From Branchiostoma floridae (Eukaryota > Chordata > Leptocardii > Amphioxiformes > Branchiostomatidae): a DNA stretch of 64,000 nt. Position numbers and translations under genes: made by a program. The notes beneath the pieces were generated by a model. The model was given only the letters and a program-made list of their open reading frames with translations, had not been told where the DNA came from and searched no databases. Where the stretch lies: positions 12,761,189-12,825,188 of the forward strand of contig NC_049993.1 in assembly GCF_000003815.2 (NCBI RefSeq), read 5' to 3'. This document shows, piece by piece, positions 12,856 through 24,900 of this stretch. The first letter of the stretch is position 1. The number at the start of each line of letters is the position of its first letter.

Positions 12856-15832
12856 GTTGTAGTGTAGTAGAACATACCACTCGCTCAATAGGGGCGATTT
12901 TCTTAATTTTTTTGCCGCGCAGGAGCAAGGAGGTTGAAAGACCTCCTTGGCAGGAGCAAATATGAAAATCATGTGATATCTTGAAATATCATAGAAACCA
13001 AATGATTATATAAGTTGCTCTGGAGAAGTTTATTCTCTGGTAAAAGATAGCAATGTGTTTGAATTATTAACAGGGTTGTTATATAAAGAACCCATCCAAG
13101 ATTTTAGAATGATCGAAAAGTCAAAGTTCATTTTGGGCAGATATGGTACGCACCTGCATTGCAAAGGGAAAATTTTGCTGACACAGAACAAAAGTTGATG
13201 ATACTTTTGCTGTGTACAATGAACAAAATACACTTTCTGTGATATGCAAGTGAAGTTGCGCATATGCAATGTTTGAAAATGATCATGACGTTAAAAAAAA
13301 GTTGTTTCCTACTAAACAGTTTTCTTAGTCTATTTTTGCTTTTAGTCAACTTTTTTCAAAATTGTCTATTTGATATGGGTATGAAACAGTCTCCTTAGTC
13401 CATTTTCATTTTTTTCTTCATTCTATCAATTTCATTTGAGACATACTAGTAGTACAGAGTACAATAACAATAACACTATTGGTGCAAAGAACAACAAGAA
13501 ACATGTAGAATGTAGCAGAGTTGTAAGAAAAAGTGACGGTGTAGATGGGAAAAGGATCATCAATTAAAGTCTAGACATCGCCGACGAAATTAAAAGAAAA
13601 CTGTGTTTGGAGAGAAAAGGGGGATACCTATCAGACTTACCACTCAAGAAATCTCCGAATCCCAAGACTTCTTTCATCATGTGTCTTAAACACATTTATG
13701 CCGATGTTCAAGTACTGGTCTGGTAGGCTCAGGTGTCATGTTTATCATGTGCCGTACCCAGAAATTCTAGCCTCTCCAGTGCATCTTGTCCTGGGCCATC
13801 GCCAATCACTGACCAGCGTTTGTTGGTCTGTACTGCTATGACCTTGACCAAGAAGGTTGAAAGACTCGGTTGAGTCGGGCTGGCCCCGCTAGCCTCCAAA
13901 ACAGATCTGTGTCAACACTCTAGCATCAATATAATTTCTTTGGATTCTTGAACCATTAAGTCGTGGTTTTAAAACCCGTTTGTTCATTAAACTTTAAAGC
14001 CTTGTTCAAGTCTAACGTTACCATAAACGCTACTTTTCGTACTACAAAAAGAAACCGGCGGGCCAGCAAAAGTGTATTTTGAGCCTCACCTTCAAAAAAA
14101 AGAAAACGGAAAAAGGCCCAGAAAGCCTGCTATTGAGGCCAGTATCTAGGTATGGGTAGCCTGTGGTCAAATTTTATAACATATCCAGGAATTTTTATTT
14201 CATTGCTCGAGAATATGCCATGGTTGCAATGCCAAACCCAGGCAAAGTAAACAGGTAGCATATTTGAAACTAGGTTAACGTTGCTGAGGATAGGTTCCTT
14301 GCATTGTCACCAATATCGTCAATATTGATATTTTTGTGACGCAAATATGATATTCTCTGGTAATCCAGTTACGGGCGGCTGGCAAATTGCTACACCATTG
14401 CTACATTGATGGGGTCACGTGATGCCGCCATGGCTTACGTGTGGGCTGTCTGGTGCAACATCGAAGGTCAATGACCTAAGGACAATGAATTTCTGCGTTC
14501 GTCCGAAGAAAAACAAACAAACAAGCTAACAGATACAATCTTCAAGCAGATGTTTGTGTAGGAACATCGCTATTTTGCCGGTGTTCCTCTCAGACTCTGG
14601 CAGCCACCCAATGAATAAACGGCTGTCGGGGAAGCCCAGGACTCAGCAAATATTTCGATCTTACACGCAATCATCTGTTTAGAGATTATAGCACATGAAC
14701 AACAAGTGGCTGATTACAGTTTTTGCTACGTTTTTGCTGGATTGAGGCTTTTCAGCGCCAGCACCTGCTGCTTTACACCTGACCTGACAGTGGGGGCCTC
14801 TAGCAGTTAGCGTGATAATTGCAGGCAAATAGGCGCTTGAGCCATGGACATTTTGCATGATGCAGTCATTATCGGCTTCCGTCCATCAAAACGGACTTTG
14901 GTATACATCTGGTCTTCGAGTAGGACCAATGTTGGCTATGCAGGTCTATCCGTAGGTAACGTCCCTGCTGCAGTCCTCGCAATGAATGAATACTGTGAGA
15001 TGTTGCACCATACTGGTTGTGCGGTTTGAATTAATTGCTGCAGTACTGAAAGTGATTAACAAAGGTCGCTTTTGATCCATACACTTGAAGTCATGGCTCC
15101 TTGTATAATGACGCCCTTTGGTAACAAATACAGCTACTGAGTCTTTTGAAAACTATTTTAATGCATGAGTGTTGATTGGTATTTTGGAAATTGGGCAAGA
15201 ACGAAAAGAGAATAACAAGATAGATTGAGAGCGGACAGAAATTTGGCCCATTTTTGTAGCAAACTTCTGAATCAGTCACAACGCTCATCGCACAAAGCGT
15301 TATGACATCAAATAATTTATGAGGACACTGAACAACATTCAATGTGCTAATTTTGAATAAACAAACAAAATTTGATATCTTTTATCTAGCATGTCTTGGG
15401 AAATCTAATTTTGCGACCCACTCACATAATCACACAGCCCGCATACAGCACTTTACTCTCAAGTTTACGATCATAACATGTTGGATATCATTGCAAAGGG
15501 CGGCGAAAGTCATTTTCTTTAATGGGTAATAATACAATACAATTTATAAAGTAAAAATGGAAGTATGATCGATCAAAATTAAGTTTCAATAACTTTTTTT
15601 TTAAACTGGGGTTATTTCATCCTGATGCATTGTGGGCTAATTTGATGACCCCTGCTAAGGTCACCGAGAAAAAAGGGCTCAGTACATTTCAGAGGTTAAG
15701 ATTTCCCTTTTTGCATATTTTTTTAAACTTAAAATGCGTAAAATTTTAAGCATTACATTCGCCTATTGAGTCTTGGGCGTCAACATCCGTTTTTAGGCGA
15801 GTTCAATTTTTGCGCCCTCATTATGACGTTCG
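12856..15832. other. Intergenic region between two head-to-head genes
   Basis: About 3 kb between the FBXL12-like start (minus) and the DNAJC14-like start (plus). A short palindrome (CAAGGAGGTTGAAAGACCTC, then CTTGG) lies at about 12928-12953 next to the FBXL12-like start, and a diverged relative occurs near 13850. No gene was recognised. The open frames at 13030-13349 and 14844-15529 are AT-rich and unsupported. Confidence 0.4.
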
Positions 15833-15982
15833 TGACGTCATAACAACATGGCGCGTCTGAAGGGAAAATGAGGAAGAGGCCCTACCCTTCCTGAAGTTAC
15901 GTCCTTTCTACCAGGCTTCACTCCACTTGGAGGTGAAAATCGTCCACAATATCCCTTCAAGACGAAATAGGGAGCCGCCAAG
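15833..15982 (+). promoter_or_regulatory. Probable core promoter and 5' UTR of the DNAJC14-like gene, with CRE
   Basis: A palindromic cAMP-response element, TGACGTCA, lies at 15833-15840, preceded by a half-site (TGACGTT at 15824-15830). It is followed closely by ACATGGCG, a YY1-like core. The coding start at 15983 has a near-ideal Kozak context, GCCGCCAAGATGG. The CRE is about 145 bp upstream of the ATG, a typical promoter position. Promoter function is inferred. Confidence 0.5.
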
Positions 15983-18900
15983 ATGGAAAATGTTCCGATT
16001 CGGGACAGGTAAGTGCTGTTGATAGGCTCAGAAGATCATGTGTTTTGTTGTCAACATTTGCATTTTTAGTGGGTGCCTAGTTGGCACTTTCGATACTTTT
16101 GTTTATTTAATGAAGGAAACGTTATAAGAGGCATCGAGCCAGAAATATCACACAAAACAAGAGAGTAACGGCTTTAATATCATAAATCTACGGGGCATAA
16201 TTTGGAATAATTCTAGCGGTGACCAGAAGCAGAAGGAAAAGAGGAGATCACACATTTCTTTTTTACTTGGACGTTTTTATTACAATTTTTCCTGACGATT
16301 AATTTTTATGGCAATGGCTAAGATTTTTAGGGAGAGGTCGCTTGATATGTGGATGCTTATCTAGGCTACAAATATGCAAAGTTTGAGTCGCCAGCAAGCC
16401 AACAGCTTTGCAAGCAAGCCAACACTATTTGAAGAAGTGAAACCAGCTGGCCACTGTTTAGGTTGAGTGGGGAGGGGGGCAAGGGCATAATTTTTGCCTG
16501 TAAACGTGTTGAATAACTGTTAATCTTTTCCTTCCCTCTGAAGGAAAAAAGGATACAGTAGATTGTGTGTCAAAATGTTGTTTCCTTGGGTACACATACA
16601 ATAAATGATATGTTACCATTGAACAAAATTGTACACAAGAAATAATGATTATTTTTGATACCCATTGCTCATCTCAGATGTTCATGTTATTTCCCAAGTG
16701 CTGGTCATAAGCATAATTTTGGTTAGCAAACTATTTTACATCTGTTTAGTGCCAGTACTGTTTAGGATACTATTTTGACTGTTCATGGTTGAAGAGGTTT
16801 AGATAATTCTGAAACCCTGTTACTGTATTTTTACAGGGCAAATACCTTTCAGTGCCTAGTATGACAGTGAGTCATTTTTTGGACAGAGTGGATATGATCT
16901 TCAGTGTATACTGTATTACATTCGAATAACCCCTAGAATGGGTTTAATCTTTTGCAGGTTTAATCCTAAATGCTAAATCCACCATATTGGCTGCCCCAAA
17001 ACCAACCAAAAAAACGTGGATCAAACAAAACCATATCTGGTCCACAAATCTAAACTTGGATCAGTGTGGTTTACTGGTTGTCAGATGCAAATGTCCAATT
17101 TGTAAGTCCTATTGTATCCCCATGAGTCCATTGTGTTTTTCTTCTTGTTCCAGGGCAGTTTTTAGCATGTAAACACTGAAATCACAAAGGAATTAATTGA
17201 CTGATTATAATGCCATGCAGTGTACAATAAATCTTGAAATATTCATTCATTTTATTTTTACAATGCCTTTCCATTGCAAAATATTAAATGACACAGTAAC
17301 TAAAGTAAGTATTGTTTTGATAGCAAATCAAAACCTCAATTCTACTAAGTAAATAGTATTGTACTGCTTATTTTTACCAATGCAATTTGTGTAATAATAG
17401 CTTGTTGATAAGTGCTCTTTGTCAGGCATTTTGTTGTGTTACAAACAGCATATGCTACTGTGATATGCAATGGATCTACATGCTGTGTTTCCCTTTCATA
17501 TATCTTTATCTATATTATCAATCCACTGGTCTAACACTAGTAACAGCTCTGCTGCATAGCACACAAGTTCTGCATGCTTGTGATGGTATACTGATAAACC
17601 TTACCCCAGTTCACCCATAAGGATTAGGGTTAAGACCTAGGCGAGAGATGACTTCATTTTTTCTTACCTAACATTGATTTTTACTGAGGTTGTTATATAT
17701 GAGACAGGGCTGACGTCATGACCCTTTCATGCATCCCAGGACGTGGACCTGATAAAGCCAAACCAGTAGGGGTGGGTACCGGTACAGAAAATTCAGGTCC
17801 AGTTTCAGTTCAGGTCTAGGTTCAGGTCCAGACTTGTACCTTAGAGGATCAGCTACAGGTCCAGACCTGAACCGAACATGGACCTAATTGTGAAAACGTC
17901 TCATGGGTGGTACTCAAAACAGTGGTCCAATTTTCGATAAGAACATGGTCACTACCCCTCAGCCAATTGGAACCCTTCAATTACTGTGATTATATCCACA
18001 TAGTGCAGAAAAAAGTGTTGTACTATCCAAAAAGTGTGGTACTATGTAAAATTTGCATAAAATAGTATCTTGGCTTCGCCTTGGGTGTTAAATAAAGGAA
18101 CCCCCTTGTGGGTGGGGCAACCTCTATTTCACATAATTAAGCCACTCCCATCTTCTATCTATTACCAAAGGAATCTATTTGGTGGAGCATACAAGTCACA
18201 CTGGCATTTTGAAATCCTGTCTTCATGTAAGTTTGACTGTAGAAACTTGGTAGAAATGACTATAAACTCTACTCTACTTCACTTTTGTTATTTTCTTGAA
18301 CTGGTAAGTGCCAATATGTGTCAACCCCTGGTGATATGATATGGTCATTCTTTACTCAGTCTAAAATCCGGTCCACTGATTTTTTCAGATCTGTTTTTTC
18401 TGGACCCATCCAACAAGAAAAATCAGTTTTGTACCCACCCATAGTGACAAGAGTTTTTAACATGTACATTTCACCACCAAAAATTTATTACTGATTCAGT
18501 GAAGGCCTTTTGTGAAAAACAATATCCGAGTAGAAAGGCACAGACAAATTTCTTAGTGATTGCACATTTTCTAGTCACAATAGGAGTAATGCTAAGATAT
18601 GAATTTTCATGTAACATGAAATATTAATAATGCAAAAATGGATTATGAAAACAGAGACCTAAGTTAGGGTGTGTTCAAGCAAGGCTTGAAATTTATTTTT
18701 GGAAGGAAAAATTTAGGTGCACAACCTGAGATAAAATAGAATGTCAACAAAACTTTATTACATACCATAAGTAAGTTACTATCTCTCTTTTGAGCTTGAA
18801 TATAAAATTCTATAGCAAACATCAAAATCTTTACCAAGGTCTTGTTATTTTGACTCTTGTTTCGATACAAGTGTCAAGAATATGCTCCATACTACTGTGA

Positions 18901-21900
18901 TACTAGACTAGTGCACACAAATATCTAGGTGCAACTAAAGTGCAAGCACATTCAACAACTACATACACATCTTCAATTTTGGGTGCTGCTGCACAGAAGA
19001 CAAGTGCATATGCACCCAGTAGTTCCAGCCTTGTACTTTTGTAGCAGTTGTAACAATTGTAAGCTAGGTCTTGATAATGTTGGAGTTAGAAAACTAATTC
19101 CTTGAGAACTCACCTTAAAAATGGGGTTCTTGAGGATTCATCCTAAAAATGGGGTCCTTGAGAATTCACCTTAAAAATGGGGACCTTGAGAAAAATAATA
19201 TCAGAGGTCTATGTTGGCATATCTCCATTGACGTCATACGAAATATCGCCTTTGTTTTGCCAATATTGGAGAGATGTTGACGTGTCCATGTTGGCATGTT
19301 GTAAGGAGGAGGTTCAAAGGAATGGTTGAGCTGAGTGTCTGGATACTTGAGTGCTGAGTAACCTGTAGTATAGTAGTCATACTGCGCTTGTTTTTACCAA
19401 TCATTACACTGAAATGTAATTCAGCTGAATAGTAATAAGCTAGCCTCTTGTTATTCTGTGTAATGCAACCTGCACTGGCTGGCTGGATGTTGGGTGGGCT
19501 GCTATAACTAGTATAAGTGCGATTTCATGAGGCTTGATTCTTGTGTGTGGAGGGTGTTTTCTCAAGTTTTGTATGGACAGTTTTATGGATAACCCAAGTG
19601 AACATGTGAGTAACATTTTTGCTCGAAAACCATGAATATAAAATCACGGCGAACATTTCTGCATTTACAGACACATACAATTACAGTATACAGTTCCCCC
19701 GACGGGTAGCAAAAGTGAACCGTTACTACTAGTACCTTCATGGTACCTAGGCTACAGTGGCGTTATGCAAAAGTGTGGTTACAGGACAGGACCAGTACAG
19801 TACCAGACCAGTTAGGTATGGTTTTGTACTAAGTCTTATGGTGTTGTTTGAAGTATTACAACTACAAGTCATTTTTCCTGTGCTGTTTTCCAGGGTGACT
19901 GCAGAGGAGCGTTTTGAGTCTGCCCAGGTGTGCCTGAGTCAGGGAGAAGTGGAGGAGGCACACAGATTGCTACAGGAGGTATTCATATCATACTGCTGTA
20001 GAAGTGCCAGAACCTAAGGCACGATTTAGACACGGTTTTCTAGATTTCGGCGAGCCGACAACCTCTTGCCGACAGCTTTTTTTCAGCGTCTAGATGGAAC
20101 TGCAATATCGCTGTAAAGATATCGGCAGAATTTCTCCCGAAAGGTCCGGAGCATTCGCCCGATAGCTTAGCAGGGGTCCCCAATAGCGTGCGTGTAGATG
20201 CGTCCTGACTTCGGGAGGGCTCATTAGCATACAACGCGGGCTCATTAGGCTATATAGCTGTTTATGACTACAAGCGCCATGGGTGTCCCGCAGCCAACGT
20301 TTCAGATCCTCCCGACATCTCCACAGATATGGGTAAAAACTGTGTCTAGATTGGGCCTAAGCCAGAATGTAACATGATAGCTAGTGTAGTGTTATTGTCT
20401 AGACAAATTTGTCACTAAGAAGAAATGTAGATATCAATATGACAGTTAATGTAATGTGATTGTCCAGACAAATGTCCAGACAGATTACTCTTTCTATTAG
20501 GATGTAGAAGAAAATTTGTTTTACACAACCAATTTGCACTCATTTTGTTTATGTATCCATGTCTCTCAAACACCTTTCTCAGAGATCTGCTTCTAGATGC
20601 TGCATGTAGCTGATGTAGGTGGAACTTTTGCAGCGAAAACATTTGTAATCCCAAATGTGGCTAATTTTTGTATCCCTTATCGTCACGATCATCACTAGGC
20701 TTGACCTCCTTGATCCACAGACCACTAGCCAGATATCCTTTATTCTACCAACCTAATGAAATTACAATTCCTAGTTCTTGTGCTATGAGTACTAGTATAT
20801 GTGACACTCCATCATTGTTTCTTACCCAGGCTGTGAGACTCGACCCGTCCAACATCGTGTATAAGGACAGTCTCCAGGAGGTGGTGCGTCTGCGTGAACA
20901 GCAGCACAGCGTCTACAACGACCCCGCCACCACGACCTTCAGCTTCTTCCACCACGGCGGCCCGGGGGACGCGTCGGGGTGCCAGGGCGCGAGCTCGGAC
21001 GAGGACGGCCCCCTCAAGCTCTTCAACATCTGGTCCAGCTGGTCGGGATTCGGCTCCCCGTTTGGGTTCAACCTACCATATCAGACCCCCCCTCCCGACA
21101 ACAACCCGCACGTCCCTTCCCAGCCTGCCCCTGGAGGATCCAACACCCCTCCGCAGCCTTCCCATGATGCACCACAAGCAGCACCCCAAGACCAGAAGTC
21201 CCACAAGTCGGAGGACTTTGACTTCGACATCCAGTATCGGCCCAAGACTAAGAAGGGAGAGAAACATGCATCGCCTAGCTTCTCAGATGGTAAGACGTTC
21301 GACTTTCAAGACGCTGCCCGAGAAGGGGAGAAGATGTACAAGGATGCGTTCGCGTCTTGGAAGGCCAAGCCACAAACCCCAGAGCCTGTGACCAAGAAAG
21401 TGAGCGTATCAAAGCCCAAAGTAGCCGCGGAAAACCTAGAATCGTTAGGCGCAAGCAGGGTGGTACCTAACGTGAGATACTCGGACATCGCGAGCAAACC
21501 TCCCAAGCCGGCCGCACCAGAACCCAAGCACAGTCAACCTCGTGCCACTAACACCAGTACCAAGCCTACAGGCAAGAAGGCACAGAAGAAACGTGTCTAC
21601 AATGTAGACCTGAACAAGGTAAACACAAGCAAGTGTCGTTATTATGGACAACCATGATAAAACCTGGCAGCTTTTTGGTAAAGCTTAGAGGATTGACCTC
21701 AAGGGGTAAATCATATTGAAGTAAAGAATATCAATATTTGTTGTTTGAGATATCAGCAAGATCAGTTGGACAAAGTTGATACTTTCATTGTAGAAATTCT
21801 AAAATATTGGTTAGTACCATTTTCTAGAGTAAAGTCTAAATCCTGTCTCAAAGATGGTATTTGTGAGCAGGAAACATTGTGGGAAGCCTGCAAATAATAG

Positions 21901-24900
21901 CAATGACATTGAAAATGTGTTAGTTCTCATACAAAGACGACAATTGACCACTAAAAAAGACGTATTATTTTTATGACAACTTACAACTAAGTAGCTGAAT
22001 AAGTTGACCAATACCTAAATAGCTGTATAATGAAATTCTGTATTTGAAAATTTGTATATAACCTTGGTAATTTCATTTCAAATATGGTAATAACTAAATC
22101 ATGGATCATATATCTCTCTTTTCTCACCATGTTTACAGCCGGAAGTCAAGTCTGACTCTAAGTACGGACTGGACAGTTTTGACCCAGGCAGTGAGTCGAC
22201 CATGCACCGTGCAGAGTCCATGCAGTCTGTCGCTTCAACCTCCTCCAACAGCAGTGACCGCGTGACGTCTGCTAGTGACCGCTCACACGTCGGCAACGGC
22301 CGCGTCCAGACCAGGACGTTCAGCGTGGACTCTGATGACCACACAGAAGGTATGTGTGCTGTAAATGTGGAAATTTTTGTGGTGGTTTTATGTACCAAAA
22401 ATTCATTACCTTCAGAATATGCATTTCCAGTGTATTGCTTCAGCATTGTTTCAAATGCGGATTTGAAATTATTTGAAAACCTCCTTTTACAGCTGTGAAA
22501 TAAAACCAGCAGGAAATTTACAGGATGTGTACAGCTACTAGTGGAAATTGCTTGCTAAAAATATTTGATATAGGTGCCAGATGTTGGTTTTCTTGTTTCA
22601 TTAGTTCTCCTCCCCTTCCATCCCCATTCAGTCTAGCCTTGGAACCATCTGGATAGTAGTTCGCTTCAACGTTTATACACTATATACAGTTGCTTCTCTG
22701 CTGTTCCATCTTGGAACCTTGACATCTCTACCATTTGGAATTGTCCAAATTTTGTATGAGGGTGCCGATTGGGCAAATAAAGGAATGGGTTCAAGCGCTC
22801 GTTCAAATAGGTGTTCCAACACCCGAAATGCCCTCCGTTTGCTTGCGGGATGGCCTGTTGCCATCGAACGAGCGCTCTACAACCCATTCCTTAATTTGCT
22901 CATTAACTGACGTCACCACCAAAAACTTTGATTGGACAGTTCCCCAGAAGGTAAGTAGAAGGAAACATAGGAGCGAACTACTACCCGGATGGTACCCAGG
23001 CTACCTACTTTTAGCCTTGACACTCACAACACATGCTTCCTCCCTAACCACAGAAGCAGAACCTGTACACAAGGCTGACCACAGCTCCACGCAACCTGCC
23101 AAGACCACTACCAGCGGAAAGTCAGGGTCCGAGGGGGACAGACCCTCCCATCGGGGCGGTCACTCCTCCCGAACACGACACACCGTGGATGAACTGTACT
23201 GCAGCGGGGACTTGGGCACAGGTATGTCAACAAGTGTAGTGGTAGTAGTTGTGGTGGGGGTAGTAGTAGTAGTAATAGTAGTATCCAGTAGTAGATTGTA
23301 GTAGTAATAGTGCAGGTAATCCAACAGGTGTGAGTCATGGTCTATAGGAAAGCAACTCCTGCTTTAGACCTAGAGGTTGATAATTGAAATCCCAGCAGTT
23401 GTTTTTCACACTGCTAGAAAGCGTTACAGTCCCAAAGAGGGGATGTCAAGCCATGCTACACTGCTCATTGTGCTTTTGTGAAAGGAATATCGCCAACATA
23501 TAATTGTCTGTCATTTCTGTCACGACCAGTGGTTTGACATTTTACCTTATTATTGTTCCCATTGCTGATGTAATACATGTGTACTTACCTCTGTGTCCAC
23601 CTACCCCCACCCTATAGGTCGACAGGACACAGAGTTACAGAACGGGTTTGCCCGACTGTATCAAGAAGAAGAGGAAGAGGGGGAGGAGGAGGAGCACAGG
23701 ACCAGGGTGAGACAGAGGAGCTCCGCCCGACACACAGACGGGGGGCCGCCCAAAAGGAGGTCCAAGAAGCAGAGAAAGGGAGGCGGCAAGAAAGGTGGGG
23801 ATCTGGTTTTCTAGAAAAAAATTGCAATAAGTGGAGTGACAAATAGGGGCAATCTGGTTTTAAGTTGGGGTCCCCCTTCTATAGTGTGGAGCTTTAGAGA
23901 ATTTTAATATAAAATGGGCATTCTAAGATTTCTGGAGGAGCAAAATTACTGTCAAAGAGGTAAGACTGTGGCCACATGTGACAATTTGCTTACTAGGGTA
24001 AGGGTAGCAATGTCAGGTCATGGGGACACAGTGCCTTTATTCTCCTCTAAAACAAGCCCCCTATCCTGTTTGTCTATGTTACTGGTTTTAACCCTGTTAA
24101 ACTTGAAATAGTCAGGAGGTTTTTTTAGGGTTATCACGGTACCTCTCCTGTGTGACACTGGAAATATGTATGGTTGTTCTATGTTATTGTTTGACTGCGA
24201 ATCTTTTTTTCACTCGTACAGCAAAATTTTATCCCCATAAAAACAAATGGATTTACAGTAGCAAGATAGACGTGTTGTTGGCAGCCAACAGATGTTTATA
24301 GTAAAAGAAGTATTACTGAATGTTTCTCCTTCTTGTGTTAGGTGGCCTCTGGCACTCCAACAACAAGGCCGTCTCTATGGCGCGGGAAGTCATGCTGGGC
24401 TTCTGGTTCCTCGTCCTCGACTTCTCCACCTGGACCTACCAGAGCGTTGCCATGGCAGCAGAACGGTCCACGCCCTTCCTCTACCAGGGCATCACCGCAC
24501 TGGGCATGCTCCTGATCGTCTTCAGCGATTGGCTGAAGGAGATCGGCCTCAAGGCCTGGGATTGGTTCTTGGAGCACCTCTTCCGGGGCGTGGAGTGGAC
24601 AAACCAGCGGTCGGCGCGTCTGTGGGAGTGGCTGAAGACGAGAGCGCCGGTGTCAAGAGTAGAGGCGGGCAATCTAGCGAACAAGGCCGTGAGCTTGGGG
24701 AAACAAGTGTTGTACGGCGCCGTGTCGCTAGTGGTGTTTCTACTAGTACTAACCTACCTGCTTCTGAAACAGATTTTGTTATGGTGAGTACCAACATCTT
24801 CATACCATTCTTCAGGAAGCGTTTCTGTTTGAGTGGACATAAGACATTTGAGTGGACATATGACATACCTCTTGCCTCATACAGTCTCAAATAATGTACA

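Noticed and set aside
19573-19605. Possible first coding exon of the DNAJC14-like gene ([11 protein letters not shown] then GTGAGT)
   Set aside because: It ends in phase 0, but the next exon at 19894 needs phase 2 and would hit a stop. The exon at 15983-16008 gives the right phase and has an ideal Kozak context.
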